Positions 41,130 through 50,512 of a stretch of 64,000 bases of DNA are shown piece after piece. The position numbers and the translations under genes were made by a program. The stretch is taken from NCBI RefSeq assembly GCF_001750685.1, contig NZ_CP017269.1, positions 4,629,416 through 4,693,415 of the forward strand, given 5' to 3'. Positions within the stretch are counted from its first letter, which is position 1. Every line of letters begins with the position of its first letter. The DNA is from Geosporobacter ferrireducens. Lineage in GTDB: Bacteria; Bacillota; Clostridia; Peptostreptococcales; Thermotaleaceae. The notes below the pieces were generated by a model. That model searched no databases. It saw nothing but the letters and a program-made list of their open reading frames with translations, and had not been told where the DNA came from.

Positions 41130-43487
41130 ATGGCAAATATGGTCAAAGGTTTTAGTCAGTTGACGCCTGAGCTTCTATCCTCTGCAGGTGGAAAGGGCGG
41201 CATGTTAGCCAGAATGTATCAAAATGGGTATCCTGTACCGAATGGTTTTGTTGTTTTACCATCTGCTTTTCAGGGGGAAAAGCTAAATAAAGAGGCCTGG
41301 AACGAGATACTGGTCCTTTTGAATACAATAAGAAAAAATAACGAAGGAGCACTGTTTGCAGTAAGGTCTTCTGCTTTAAGCGAAGATTCAGCCCAAGCCT
41401 CCTTTGCAGGAGAATTTGAAACAGTTCTCAATGTAGGAATGGACAAAGAGATACAGGAAGCCATTTATACAGTTTTTAGATCAAGACAGTCGGAGAGAGT
41501 CAAAGTATACAGCTCTGTTCAAGGTATTGATCAATCTCATCAAATTGCTGTAGTTGTTCAGTTGATGGTGCCTTCTGAAATTTCAGGGGTATTGTTTACT
41601 GCTGATCCTATAACAGGCAGTTATTCAAGCATGATAGGCAACTATGTATACGGATTGGGAGAACAGCTTGTTTCTGGAGAAGCCAATGCACATGGCTTTA
41701 AATTATATAGACCGAAGGGAAAATATGATGGTCCTGATGCGTTTAAGAAATATGCCGATAACCTGTATCAATATGCAGCAAAGCTTGAGAAGGAATTGGG
41801 AAGTCCTCAGGATATTGAATGGGCTGTGGCAAAGGGAAAATTGTATCTTTTACAGGCAAGACCGATAACCACATTGACTTCGGGAAATTTGGATACCTAT
41901 GAAATAAACGAAAGCTTAGCTAGTGATACCATTTGGGTAAATACGAACGTGGGAGAGGCAATCCCCGATGTGGTTACACCCCTTACATGGAGTATCGTAA
42001 GGGACCTGGATATTGAATCTAGTACTATACCAGGGTATTATTTATGGTCCGGTAATATTTGTGGAAGAATATATTCAAATATCGGCCAAAGATTATCTGC
42101 CATTATCGCAATGTATGGAAATGCCAAAATAGGTTTAAAAATTCTCAGTGAAATATTTGGTCAGATGCCAGAGGGGTTGACGATTCCAGTCTATCCATTT
42201 TCAAGAATGGATGTAATAAAAGCGATGTTACCGAGAGTCAGATATTACCTTAAAAAGTATCGGGAAATTTCAAAAAGCATGCCGCAGCATATTCAAAAGA
42301 CACCGGATTGGTGCAGAAGGACGAGGGAAGCAATTAAAAAAATAAATACGAAGGAAGAACTGCTGACCTTATGGAGGCATGAGCTTGAGCCCTATAACAC
42401 TAAGGCATGGTGGGGGCTGTTAGCTGGCGGCACGAATGCTGTCGTTGCTTTAACATTGAGAAAGAAGCTTACAAAGCTGGTGGGAACAGAAGATGCTAAC
42501 ACCCTTTTATCCAATCTAAGGGGAGATTCAGAGCTGGCAAGTCTTGGGCCGGTCGTGGGCATCTCCAAGGTTCTCAAAGGAGAAATGAGTCGTGAGGAGT
42601 ACCTTAAGCAGAATGGTCATCGGGGTCCTCATGAGTTTGAGTTATCCATACCGGATCCTGCAGAGGATGATACTTGGCTGGAAAGACAGATTGAGGAATT
42701 TAAAGCGTCGGATACGGATGTGGAAGAACTCCTAAAAAAGCAGCATGCCCAATATGAGGCTGCTTGGAAGCGATTTCAGGAGCGTTTCCCGAATAAAGTA
42801 AAATGGCTTGAAAAGCAAATAGCAAAAGCATCAGAAAGTGCTCGTGCTAGAGAAGCAGCCCGTTCAGAGTTTGTAAGGGTATTTAGGGTTATCCGGGCCT
42901 TTGCACTGAAAGCGGGAGAACTGACAGGAATAGGGGAAGATGTATTTTTCCTCTACATGAATGAAGTGGAAGACCTCTTGTCTGATAGAGATGTGAAAAT
43001 AAAGTATATTCCGGCAAGAAAAGAAAACTATGAAAAATATAAAGCGCTGCCGCCATTCCCATCCGTTATCCGGGGACGGTTCAATCCTTTCGAATGGGAG
43101 AAGGATCCCAATAGAAGAATGGACTTCTATGATTCAACGATGCCAATTGCCATTGCACCTGATTCTGAAACGCTAAAAGGTTTTGCCGGAGCAGCAGGCA
43201 GGGTAGAAGGAATTGTACGTATTCTAACTACGCCCGAAGAAGGAGAAAATTTTCATTCGGGTGAAATCTTGGTCGCCACAACCACCAATGTGGGATGGAC
43301 ACCCCTTTTCCCAAGAGCCGCTGCGGTAATAACTGACGTAGGCGCACCGCTGTCCCATGCAGCTATCGTTGCTAGAGAGCTTGGAATTCCTGCTGTTGTT
43401 GGATGCGGTAACGCTACCAGAAGACTTAAGACAGGGGACCGGGTTCTGGTTGACGGTGGACAGGGAATCGTGCATATATTGAAATAA
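41130..43487 (+). CDS. PEP-synthase/rifampin phosphotransferase-like enzyme
   Basis: 785 aa. N-terminal ATP-binding PPDK domain (about 5-300: GGKGGMLARMYQNGYPVPNGFVV, then FAVRSSALSEDSAQASFAGEF and QARPITT). The central region (about 310-680) is unlike pyruvate kinase-linked PEP synthase. The C-terminal swivelling domain has the phospho-His motif PLSHAAIVARELGIPAVVG (His743). This order matches rifamycin phosphotransferases (about 870 aa) and relatives. Operon with a TetR regulator supports a resistance or detoxification role; the substrate is not established. Confidence 0.85.
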   Translation: MANMVKGFSQLTPELLSSAGGKGGMLARMYQNGYPVPNGFVVLPSAFQGEKLNKEAWNEILVLLNTIRKNNEGALFAVRSSALSEDSAQASFAGEFETVLNVGMDKEIQEAIYTVFRSRQSERVKVYSSVQGIDQSHQIAVVVQLMVPSEISGVLFTADPITGSYSSMIGNYVYGLGEQLVSGEANAHGFKLYRPKGKYDGPDAFKKYADNLYQYAAKLEKELGSPQDIEWAVAKGKLYLLQARPITTLTSGNLDTYEINESLASDTIWVNTNVGEAIPDVVTPLTWSIVRDLDIESSTIPGYYLWSGNICGRIYSNIGQRLSAIIAMYGNAKIGLKILSEIFGQMPEGLTIPVYPFSRMDVIKAMLPRVRYYLKKYREISKSMPQHIQKTPDWCRRTREAIKKINTKEELLTLWRHELEPYNTKAWWGLLAGGTNAVVALTLRKKLTKLVGTEDANTLLSNLRGDSELASLGPVVGISKVLKGEMSREEYLKQNGHRGPHEFELSIPDPAEDDTWLERQIEEFKASDTDVEELLKKQHAQYEAAWKRFQERFPNKVKWLEKQIAKASESARAREAARSEFVRVFRVIRAFALKAGELTGIGEDVFFLYMNEVEDLLSDRDVKIKYIPARKENYEKYKALPPFPSVIRGRFNPFEWEKDPNRRMDFYDSTMPIAIAPDSETLKGFAGAAGRVEGIVRILTTPEEGENFHSGEILVATTTNVGWTPLFPRAAAVITDVGAPLSHAAIVARELGIPAVVGCGNATRRLKTGDRVLVDGGQGIVHILK

Positions 43488-43502
43488 TCAAATAGGCAAG
43501 TG

Positions 43503-43540
43503 GGGACGGTTTGAAAATAGGGCAAGTCAAGAACCGTCCC
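43503..43540 (+). terminator. Terminator-like repeat after the PEP-utilising gene
   Basis: GGGACGGTT (43503-43511) and AACCGTCCC (43532-43540) form a perfect 9-bp stem, followed by TTGTAAT. A further AACCGTCCC occurs at about 43636, inside the IS110 upstream region, and could compete for pairing. Confidence 0.5.
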
Positions 43541-43599
43541 TTGTAATATGTAGTTAGAAGGATTATTCATTTTAAGATTTTAAAAGTCCGAACAATCAT

Positions 43600-43800
43600 C
43601 AAAAAGGGTATATGCATTTTGAAGGATATAAATGTAACCGTCCCAGGGAAGAATTTTCTATACCCGACATTCAGACTATTATTCCATTTCAAAAGCATAT
43701 ACGTTTTGGCTGGTTGGGATCACTTATTCCCGTTTAACGCGCAAGGCTGTAATCTCTAGGGAATGGAATGGATAATCCTTCAAAACTATACTAAGGAGGA
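43600..43800 (+). ncRNA. Candidate IS110 bridge RNA region
   Basis: IS110 elements encode a structured bridge RNA in the noncoding end. Here the region before the transposase has GGGTATA (43606-43612) pairing with TATACCC (43659-43665), with GCATTT (43614) to AAATGT (43630) inside it and several smaller hairpins after. Boundaries and loops are not determined. Confidence 0.35.
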
Positions 43801-43807
43801 ATTTCAT

Positions 43808-45076
43808 ATGAAAGGAGAATTTCCAGTAATAGGGGCTGATGTGGCAAAAGACTTTTGCTACTATGCTGCGCTTTCTCCAACAGGTGAAACTTATCTCAAA
43901 CCATTTAAGGCTTTAAACACAGGAGAAGGACTAGCTTCAGTCATCAACCAAATAGAAAAAGTGGAGAAAGCCTTTAATAGGAAACCAGTAATCGTCTTAG
44001 AATCCACTGGTCACTATTCAAATCGCCTCGTCCACTTCTTCACACGCCATAACTTGAAGGTATATTTAATTAACCCTCTCCTATCTCATTCTATCAAAAA
44101 TTCCACGGTTAGGAAAGTCAAAACAGATAAGGTAGACGCTGAGGAACTTGCAAAGATGTACTTCTTTATGAACTTAAAAGAACATCAAATGCAGGATGAG
44201 TACCTTGAGAACCTAAAGATATTAACCCGTACCCATTATCATCTTTCAGAGCAAAGAGTTAGTGTAATGAATCAGTTAAAAGCTGCTATCGAACAGGTTA
44301 TGCCCGGATTTACAAAGGTTTTTAAAAGTATTTCCTGTAAAACATCCCTAGAATTATTAGTTCGTTATCCGTCTCCAACATCTTTTCTAGAAGGAACCAA
44401 AGATGATATTGTTCAAATCGTCAGAACTACCTCGAGAACATCTATGGCCTATGCTACGAAAAAATATGAACTCATTCTGAAGAGTGCACAGGAAGGGAAG
44501 GAGACTGGAATTCTATTAACTGCCTATGAACAAATCATCATTGTCTATGCAAATCATTTAAAGCATATTAATGAACAACTTGATTTGATAGATAAAAAGA
44601 TAGAGGCTTTAGCAATCAACATACCTGCAATTCAGCTACTTCGTAGTATTCCTGGTATAGGTAAAAATCTAGCTCCTATCATAGCTGGAGAGATTGGAAG
44701 CATTGCAAGGTTTCAAAGTTCTAAGCAGCTTGTAGCCTATTGTGGCATTGACCCATCCGTTAAACAATCAGGTAACTTCATTGGGACAAAGAATAAATTT
44801 ACAAAGGGAGGATCTAGATTTATTCGCAAGGCACTCTATATTGCAGCCACAGTAGCCATTAGACAAAACCCTAACGGGCAGTACGTCAACAAAGTTATTT
44901 ATGACTACTATCACAAAAAGATACAGATCAAAGCTAAAAAACAAGCTTTAGGAGCAGTGATGAACAAACTCGTAAGGATCATATTTTCTGTACTTAAAAA
45001 TGAGAATCCATTTGTCTTAATCACGCCTGAAGAGCAAGTGAAAATGCATCGGTCTAATGTGAAGATAGTAGCCTAG
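43808..45076 (+). CDS. IS110-family transposase
   Basis: 422 aa from the ATG at 43808 (SD AAGGAGGA). N-terminal DEDD RuvC-like domain: IGADVAKDFCYYAA (first Asp), VLESTGHYSNRLV (Glu), KTDKVDAEELA (Asp pair). C-terminal Tnp_2 domain: LLRSIPGIGKNLAPIIAGEIG and AYCGIDPSVKQSG with the catalytic-type Ser near KGGSRFIRKALY. Complete length, so the element may be active. Confidence 0.93.
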   Translation: MKGEFPVIGADVAKDFCYYAALSPTGETYLKPFKALNTGEGLASVINQIEKVEKAFNRKPVIVLESTGHYSNRLVHFFTRHNLKVYLINPLLSHSIKNSTVRKVKTDKVDAEELAKMYFFMNLKEHQMQDEYLENLKILTRTHYHLSEQRVSVMNQLKAAIEQVMPGFTKVFKSISCKTSLELLVRYPSPTSFLEGTKDDIVQIVRTTSRTSMAYATKKYELILKSAQEGKETGILLTAYEQIIIVYANHLKHINEQLDLIDKKIEALAINIPAIQLLRSIPGIGKNLAPIIAGEIGSIARFQSSKQLVAYCGIDPSVKQSGNFIGTKNKFTKGGSRFIRKALYIAATVAIRQNPNGQYVNKVIYDYYHKKIQIKAKKQALGAVMNKLVRIIFSVLKNENPFVLITPEEQVKMHRSNVKIVA

Positions 45077-45223
45077 AGAAATGTATTAGCTAAACTGAAT
45101 ATTTTACTTTAGCTCTTTTAAAAAGTTCGGCAGAATAAAAGGGCTGATTCCTATGCCCCTTATCAGTAAATCGTTATTTTAAATTTACTCTTGACATCAG
45201 TTAGCTGGTCTGCTTGCGCACGG

Positions 45224-45258
45224 AAAACCGCAATTTGTAACAAGCAAATTGCGGTTTT
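45224..45258. terminator. Terminator hairpin of unassigned transcript
   Basis: Perfect 14-bp inverted repeat (45224-45237 with 45245-45258), seven-base loop, then CTTTTTATC. The only upstream plus-strand gene is the transposase, about 150 bp away. Confidence 0.7.
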
Positions 45259-45305
45259 CTTTTTATCTCACATTACTTTTAAAATTTTTTTTAAAAAAAG
45301 TGACC

Positions 45306-45355
45306 TTGACCAGTATGGTCATTTATTGTATAATAATATATGACCAAGGTGGTCA
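45306..45355 (+). promoter_or_regulatory. Promoter with two identical-arm TetR operators
   Basis: TTGACC (45306-45311), 17-bp spacer, TATAAT (45329-45334). Operators TGACCA-GTA-TGGTCA (45307-45321) and TGACCA-AGG-TGGTCA (45341-45355) are both perfect dyads with the same arms, one over the -35 box and one just past +1. Confidence 0.8.
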
Positions 45356-45385
45356 TTGGATTGTTTATATCATTAAAAAAATGAG

Positions 45386-46018
45386 GTGGTTGTCATTTAT
45401 CCGAAATTTTATAGTTTAGAACCAGAGAAACGAGAACGTATTATTAATGCAGCGCTTAAAGAGTTTGCACGAAATGGTTACGAAAAGGCCTCTACAAACG
45501 AGATTATAAAAGAAGCCCAGATTTCAAAGGGATCATTATTCAACTATTTTAACAGTAAGAAAGATTTGTATTTTTTTCTGCTTGATTATGTAGTTGAGGT
45601 TATTGAAGAAATTTACGATGAAGTGGATTGGAATGAAACAGATCTTTTTAAAAGAATGAGAGAAATAGGATTAATTAAGTTAAAAATCATGAAAAAATTT
45701 CCACAAGCATTTAATTTTCTTAAGACTGTTGGGAATGAGGATGCAGCTGAAGTGAAATCCGAAATAGATAAATTAGGTAAGCATGTCATTGCTAGTGGTT
45801 TGGAAAAAGGCTATAAAAATATAGATTTCTCAAAATTCCGTGATGATATTGATATTCAAAAAACCATGAATATTATTACTTGGACGATATTAAGCTTTGC
45901 AGAGCAGCAAAGGGATAAGGTAAATTCCTTTGAAGATATCCCTATGGAAGCGTTGAAAGAATGGGATGATTATTTTGACATTATGAAACGTTGTTTTTAT
46001 AAAAAGGAGGAACAATAA
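45386..46018 (+). CDS. TetR-family regulator of the ABC exporter
   Basis: About 210 aa. HTH: YEKASTNEIIKEAQISKGSLFNYF; the C-terminal domain is helical. The ribosome binding site GAGGTGG covers the GTG at 45386 and is well spaced from an ATT at 45395, which would give the conventional N terminus YPKFYSLEPEKRERI. The true start may therefore be the rare ATT. It leads an operon with an ABC ATPase (1-nt gap) and a permease, and two operators sit on its promoter. Confidence 0.88.
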   Translation: MVVIYPKFYSLEPEKRERIINAALKEFARNGYEKASTNEIIKEAQISKGSLFNYFNSKKDLYFFLLDYVVEVIEEIYDEVDWNETDLFKRMREIGLIKLKIMKKFPQAFNFLKTVGNEDAAEVKSEIDKLGKHVIASGLEKGYKNIDFSKFRDDIDIQKTMNIITWTILSFAEQQRDKVNSFEDIPMEALKEWDDYFDIMKRCFYKKEEQ

Positions 46019-46019
46019 T

Positions 46020-46718
46020 ATGTTTATTGATATTTCAAACTTGAAGAAAAGCTATACAACGGGCGTGGTTAAAACGGAGGTTTTGAAGGGAATCGGGATG
46101 AAGCTGGACAAGGGGGAAATCGGTGTTATTCTCGGTCCATCCGGTTCAGGAAAATCAACGCTGATGAATATCATCGGGGGCATTGACCGCGGTGACAGCG
46201 GTAGGATCATTGTTGACGGGGTCGAGATAAACAATTTGAAGGACGACAAGATGACAGATTATAGACGTGGAGACATCGGTTTCGTCTTCCAGTTCTATAA
46301 CCTCGTTCCCAACCTTACAGTAGGAGAAAACATTGAAGTCGTTTCCAATATTAGCAAATCACCTCTAAATATTGACGAAGTTTTAGCGGCGGTGGAAATG
46401 AAGGATAAAAAAGGCCGCTTTCCCAGGGAGTTAAGCGGGGGTGAGCAGCAACGGGTCTCTATTGCCAGAGCGATTGTCAAGAATCCAAAGCTCTTACTTT
46501 GTGACGAGCCAACCGGTGCCCTTGACTTTGTAACTTCTCGTGCTATACTACAGCTTCTGCAGCAGGTAAACAAAAAATACGGTACAACCATTTTGATGAT
46601 CACCCACAATGCTGCGATTGCCGCTATGGCCAACAGAGTATTTAAGGTGCGAAGCGGAGAAATCGTAGAAGCGGCGGTGAATCAGGTGATTGTTCCAGCA
46701 GAAAGGATTGAATGGTAA
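46020..46718 (+). CDS. ABC transporter ATP-binding subunit (LolD/MacB type)
   Basis: 232 aa. Walker A GPSGSGKST, Q-loop VFQFYNLVPNLT, signature LSGGEQQR, Walker B LLLCDEPTGALD and switch His in MITHNAAIA. MacB/LolD-type ATPases work with FtsX-like permeases, as encoded next. SD GGAGGAACAATA overlaps the TetR stop region. The stop overlaps the permease start. Confidence 0.93.
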   Translation: MFIDISNLKKSYTTGVVKTEVLKGIGMKLDKGEIGVILGPSGSGKSTLMNIIGGIDRGDSGRIIVDGVEINNLKDDKMTDYRRGDIGFVFQFYNLVPNLTVGENIEVVSNISKSPLNIDEVLAAVEMKDKKGRFPRELSGGEQQRVSIARAIVKNPKLLLCDEPTGALDFVTSRAILQLLQQVNKKYGTTILMITHNAAIAAMANRVFKVRSGEIVEAAVNQVIVPAERIEW

Positions 46719-48961
46719 TGGTGATTAATAAAAGAATCAAGCGTGTTTTGTTGGAAAATAAAGCACAATATATAGGATCCATTATACTAATCATTTTAAG
46801 CAGCTTTATATTCAATTATACGAGCCAGTTTGGTATGAATTTTGAGCGACTGGCAAATGAATTTCAAGAGGGATATGTGCAGGAAGATGCTTCCTTCACC
46901 ACAAGCAAAGAAATTGAAAATTTACAGGAGCTAGAGTCTGCTGCAAACGCCATGATTGAAGAGGGGTTAACCTTGGATTATACCCTTTCAGAAGGCAAAA
47001 CCCTGCGAATCTTCAGCCAAAATAACAGGGTTAACCTCCCGGCAATCCTCGACGGTAAAGAACTAAGCGGCAGCGGCGATATACTCATCAGTCCGGTTTT
47101 TGCTGATACACACAACTACAAAATCGGCGATGAACTAAATATATTGGATAAAACCTTTACAATTGTCGGATTTGCAGCGCTGCCGAATTATATCTATCCG
47201 CTGCAATCAGAAGAAATGATGATGCCGCTGCCAGGCTTTGGTATCGCAGTCATTAGCAAGGAGGATTTTGCCGCATTGAATCAAGGAAGCAGTTTCTACG
47301 CGGTGAAGTTTAATGAATCAGTTCAAAACTCCCGTGTCCAGTCATTTGAATTTAGAGAGCTGTTGAATAGTCGCAACATTGATATTCTAAAATGGACAGA
47401 CATAGAAGATAACAAGCGGGTCAATATAGTCGATGCGCAAGTTCAAATCCAAAAACTTGTGAGTAAGGCTATACCGACGGGGATTTTGTTGTTGGCCATA
47501 ATTTTAATCAGCAACGTTATTGGACGAATGATTCATCGCGAATCAACAATCATTGGTGCATTATATGCCTTAGGATATAGAAGAAAGGAAATATATCGGC
47601 ATTATTTGAGATTCCCATTACTGATAGCTATTATAGGAGGCATTATCGGGACCATTCTTGGCATATTCCCGGTACGTCCACTGTTATCGTTTTTCACTAC
47701 TGCCTTCATTATGCCGATGACTGGAATCGAGTTCAGTCTGATCAGTATGACCATCAGCCTTCTCCTGCCCATACTCTTTCTCGGTTGCGGCTGTTACTTT
47801 GTCATACGAAAAGAGCTGAAGCATTCGCCCGTGGAACTGATGAGGGGCAAGAAAGAAAAGAACAAAGTCAATTTCTTGGAGAGAGGACTCAAACTTGAAA
47901 AATTCAGATTTGCTACAAGATTCAAAATCAGGGAACAGCTGAGAAGTCTATCTCGTCTGGCTTTCCTGCTCTTTGGTGTTTCCGTAGCGACAATGCTCTT
48001 GCTTTGGGGTTTTGTCCTCAAAAGCGGTTTTGATGACATGCTTTCAGGAGGCAGTGTCTACAATTTCGAGTACGAGTATAAGTTCGACAAGCCGCAACAT
48101 GAGCCCTTGCCGGCGGGGGCCGAACCCTTCCAAGCATTGTTATTCCTTCCAGAGCCTGATGCTAAAAATGATTTTTACGTTACCGGCATCCTGCCGGACT
48201 CTGAACTGGTTACCCTTGTAGATGAATCCAGCACCCGATTGAGTACGAATCAGGTGATTGTAACGAAGCCAATGGCCAGACTACTAAATGCTAATGAGGG
48301 TGACACAGTCGACATCGTCAGGAAGACAGATAGTAGAGTGTTTTCAATTAAGATAGATAAAATTGCTGATACCTATGAGGGCAAATTTGTCTTCATGCCT
48401 CTGGCGGATTTTAATCAGAAATTCGAAATACCAGAAGGAAGCTATGTAGGAGCTTTTAGTAATGTGCTGCTGGATATTCCTGAAAACCAGTCCTACAGCG
48501 TAGTGTCTTTGGAGGAGAAGAAAGCTGCAGTTGAAGAGGCTATTGGGCCTACCAAGTCAATGATAAGTGTTATGGCGGCGATAGCGTTTATCATCGGAAT
48601 GATTGTTATCTATCTGGTGACCTCGATGATCGTCGAGGAGAACAAGGGTACCATTTCCCTTATGAAGGTCTTCGGTTACCGTAAGAAGGAAATTAATTCA
48701 TTGATTCTGAATAGCTCGACCATCGTTGTTGTGATTGGATATATCATTGGCATTCCCCTGACGTTTAAAGGAATAGGGGTATTAGTTCAATCCTTGGAAA
48801 ACAGCGTTGGCATGACGCTGCCACCCCTGAAGATCAATCCGTCATACCTTCTGATTGGGTTTATCGTTGTGATGTTGACATATGAGTTGTCGAAGCTACT
48901 GTGCAGGAAAAAAGTCAATGCGGTTTCTATGAGTGAAGCCTTAAAAGCAGGAATGGAATAG
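46712..48961 (+). CDS. FtsX-like ABC transporter permease
   Basis: 749 aa. Two FtsX domains: one membrane segment near the N terminus (about 14-32), a large extracellular domain, then membrane clusters at about 255-380 and 620-735. RREIYRHYL-type and FGYRKKEINSLIL motifs are the coupling helices. Likely exports a peptide or drug rather than a lipoprotein. Starts inside the ATPase gene (ATGGTAATG; a second ATG at 46718 is possible). Regulated by the TetR two genes upstream. Confidence 0.9.
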   Translation: MVMVINKRIKRVLLENKAQYIGSIILIILSSFIFNYTSQFGMNFERLANEFQEGYVQEDASFTTSKEIENLQELESAANAMIEEGLTLDYTLSEGKTLRIFSQNNRVNLPAILDGKELSGSGDILISPVFADTHNYKIGDELNILDKTFTIVGFAALPNYIYPLQSEEMMMPLPGFGIAVISKEDFAALNQGSSFYAVKFNESVQNSRVQSFEFRELLNSRNIDILKWTDIEDNKRVNIVDAQVQIQKLVSKAIPTGILLLAIILISNVIGRMIHRESTIIGALYALGYRRKEIYRHYLRFPLLIAIIGGIIGTILGIFPVRPLLSFFTTAFIMPMTGIEFSLISMTISLLLPILFLGCGCYFVIRKELKHSPVELMRGKKEKNKVNFLERGLKLEKFRFATRFKIREQLRSLSRLAFLLFGVSVATMLLLWGFVLKSGFDDMLSGGSVYNFEYEYKFDKPQHEPLPAGAEPFQALLFLPEPDAKNDFYVTGILPDSELVTLVDESSTRLSTNQVIVTKPMARLLNANEGDTVDIVRKTDSRVFSIKIDKIADTYEGKFVFMPLADFNQKFEIPEGSYVGAFSNVLLDIPENQSYSVVSLEEKKAAVEEAIGPTKSMISVMAAIAFIIGMIVIYLVTSMIVEENKGTISLMKVFGYRKKEINSLILNSSTIVVVIGYIIGIPLTFKGIGVLVQSLENSVGMTLPPLKINPSYLLIGFIVVMLTYELSKLLCRKKVNAVSMSEALKAGME

Positions 48962-48985
48962 AAAAAAGTTTTAATACTCGTTTCC

Positions 48986-49020
48986 TTTGAGGCCGCAGTG
49001 AAAATCATTGCGGCCTCAAA
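48986..49020 (+). terminator. Terminator-like hairpin after the ABC operon
   Basis: Fifteen-base-pair stem (48986-49000 with 49006-49020, one G-U pair), five-base loop. The T tract is missing, so termination may be imperfect. Confidence 0.55.
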
Positions 49021-49160
49021 CCTGATATATACCTTATTGAAAACACAGCTTTCAACACTAACAATAGTATTATTGTGCTACTCAAAAGATAAGAAAATAA
49101 TGGTCAATTTACCATATTTTGAGCAAAATTAACTTTAATAATGATAAATATTGTCATATA

Positions 49161-49178
49161 ATTCTAAGTAGTTAGAAT
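49161..49178. promoter_or_regulatory. Candidate operator upstream of RND efflux genes
   Basis: Perfect dyad ATTCTAA-GTAG-TTAGAAT (49161-49178), about 120 bp before the adaptor start, in a 339-bp gap that holds nothing else recognisable. Possible binding site for an AraC/MarR/TetR regulator encoded elsewhere. Confidence 0.4.
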
Positions 49179-49300
49179 TTAAATACAATAGTACTAAAAA
49201 AAGGAGGTATTATAAGATTTCATAATTTAGCAGACTTTTATTTTCTTCCTGCATATAAAAAGAGCAAAAACATCTTTAAAAGAAATTAATGGAGGGAAGT

Positions 49301-50512
49301 ATGTTGAAAATTAAAAAAGTAATAGCAATCATTTTGTTGATATTACTATCAGCAACAGTTTTTGTAGGTTGTGGAAGTAATGAGGAGCAAGTAGCTGTAC
49401 AATTGACTCCAGTGGAGGTTTATAATGTAAAAACGGGCGATGTAGAGTTAAATTATAATGTATTCGGAAGTATAAAGCCCCTAAGAGAGGTCTCAATTGT
49501 ACCTAAGATGGCTGGTATAGTTGAAAATGTAATGAAGGGAATGGGAGACAGGGTAAATAAGGATGATGTATTGTTTACTTTGGATAAAACCAATTTATAT
49601 CAACAGCTTGCTCAACTGGATGCTCAGCTACATCAGCAGTTAATGCAGGCTGAGGCTGCCATGAGGCAGGCAGAAATTCAATATTATAGTGCAAAGGAAG
49701 ATTATGAAAAGAATGAGGTTTTATTTATGGCTCAAGCAATTTCACAGCAAATGCTTGAGGCATATAAAAAGGCATTTGAGTTAGCAGAATTACAGTATAC
49801 AAATGCACAGGATAACTATTATTTATTACAGAACAAAACTCTGCTGGGAATAGCAGAGGACAATTCAAGGCTTACCCAGGATACTAAATCCATAATCGAA
49901 ACCCAAAGGGAAGCAATAGTTCAAATGATCAACGATTCAGAGGTAAAATCCCCTATCTCAGGCATAGTTACCCTTAGGAATATTGAGGCAGGTGAGATGG
50001 TTTCTCAACAGATCCCAGCCTTTATCATAGTAGATATAGATAGGGTAGAGGTAGAAACAGAAGTAACTGAAAGAATGATAAACAATATTTTCATAGGTCA
50101 GGAGCTGGTTGTTTCTATTAATGCACTGAATGGAAAGGAATTCAAAGGTGTTGTAGATACCTTAAGCCCAGCTGTGTCCGGACAAAGAGTAGGCTATCCA
50201 GTCAAGATAATAATTGACAACCCTAACCACGAGATTAAGCCTGGTATGTTTGCTGAAATCTCATTTATAATGGATAGAAAAGATAGGGTTTTAGTAATTC
50301 CAATGGAAGCAGTTCTTGCAAGCAATAACGAAAGCTATGTATATGTATTAGTGGACGATACTGTTATTAAGCAGACGGTAGAGGTTGGATACAGGGATAA
50401 GAACAATTTAGAAATTATTGATGGACTTAAGGATGGTGACTTGGTTGTAGTAAAGGGTCAACACTTTATTGTGGATGGTGAGAGGGTACAGCCTGTGGGG
50501 GGTGTACAATAA
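49301..50512 (+). CDS. RND efflux adaptor (HlyD/AcrA-like) lipoprotein
   Basis: 403 aa from the ATG at 49301, with GGAGGG 4 nt upstream; an earlier ATG at 49289 overlaps the binding site. Lipobox VGCG (Cys24). Lipoyl-like halves (about 60-95 and 205-240) enclose a coiled-coil hairpin (about 100-200), followed by a beta-barrel domain. It acts with the RND pump whose start overlaps its stop. In a single-membrane cell it may help gate or guide substrate release. Confidence 0.9.
   Translation: MLKIKKVIAIILLILLSATVFVGCGSNEEQVAVQLTPVEVYNVKTGDVELNYNVFGSIKPLREVSIVPKMAGIVENVMKGMGDRVNKDDVLFTLDKTNLYQQLAQLDAQLHQQLMQAEAAMRQAEIQYYSAKEDYEKNEVLFMAQAISQQMLEAYKKAFELAELQYTNAQDNYYLLQNKTLLGIAEDNSRLTQDTKSIIETQREAIVQMINDSEVKSPISGIVTLRNIEAGEMVSQQIPAFIIVDIDRVEVETEVTERMINNIFIGQELVVSINALNGKEFKGVVDTLSPAVSGQRVGYPVKIIIDNPNHEIKPGMFAEISFIMDRKDRVLVIPMEAVLASNNESYVYVLVDDTVIKQTVEVGYRDKNNLEIIDGLKDGDLVVVKGQHFIVDGERVQPVGGVQ

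Larger units (their letters stand above)
43546..45180 (+). mobile_element. IS110-family insertion sequence (ends approximate)
   Basis: Contains a complete IS110-type transposase gene (43808-45076) with about 250 bp of noncoding DNA upstream and a short noncoding tail. IS110 elements have no terminal inverted repeats, so exact ends cannot be read from one copy. It sits between a PEP-enzyme terminator and an unrelated hairpin at 45224. Confidence 0.5.
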
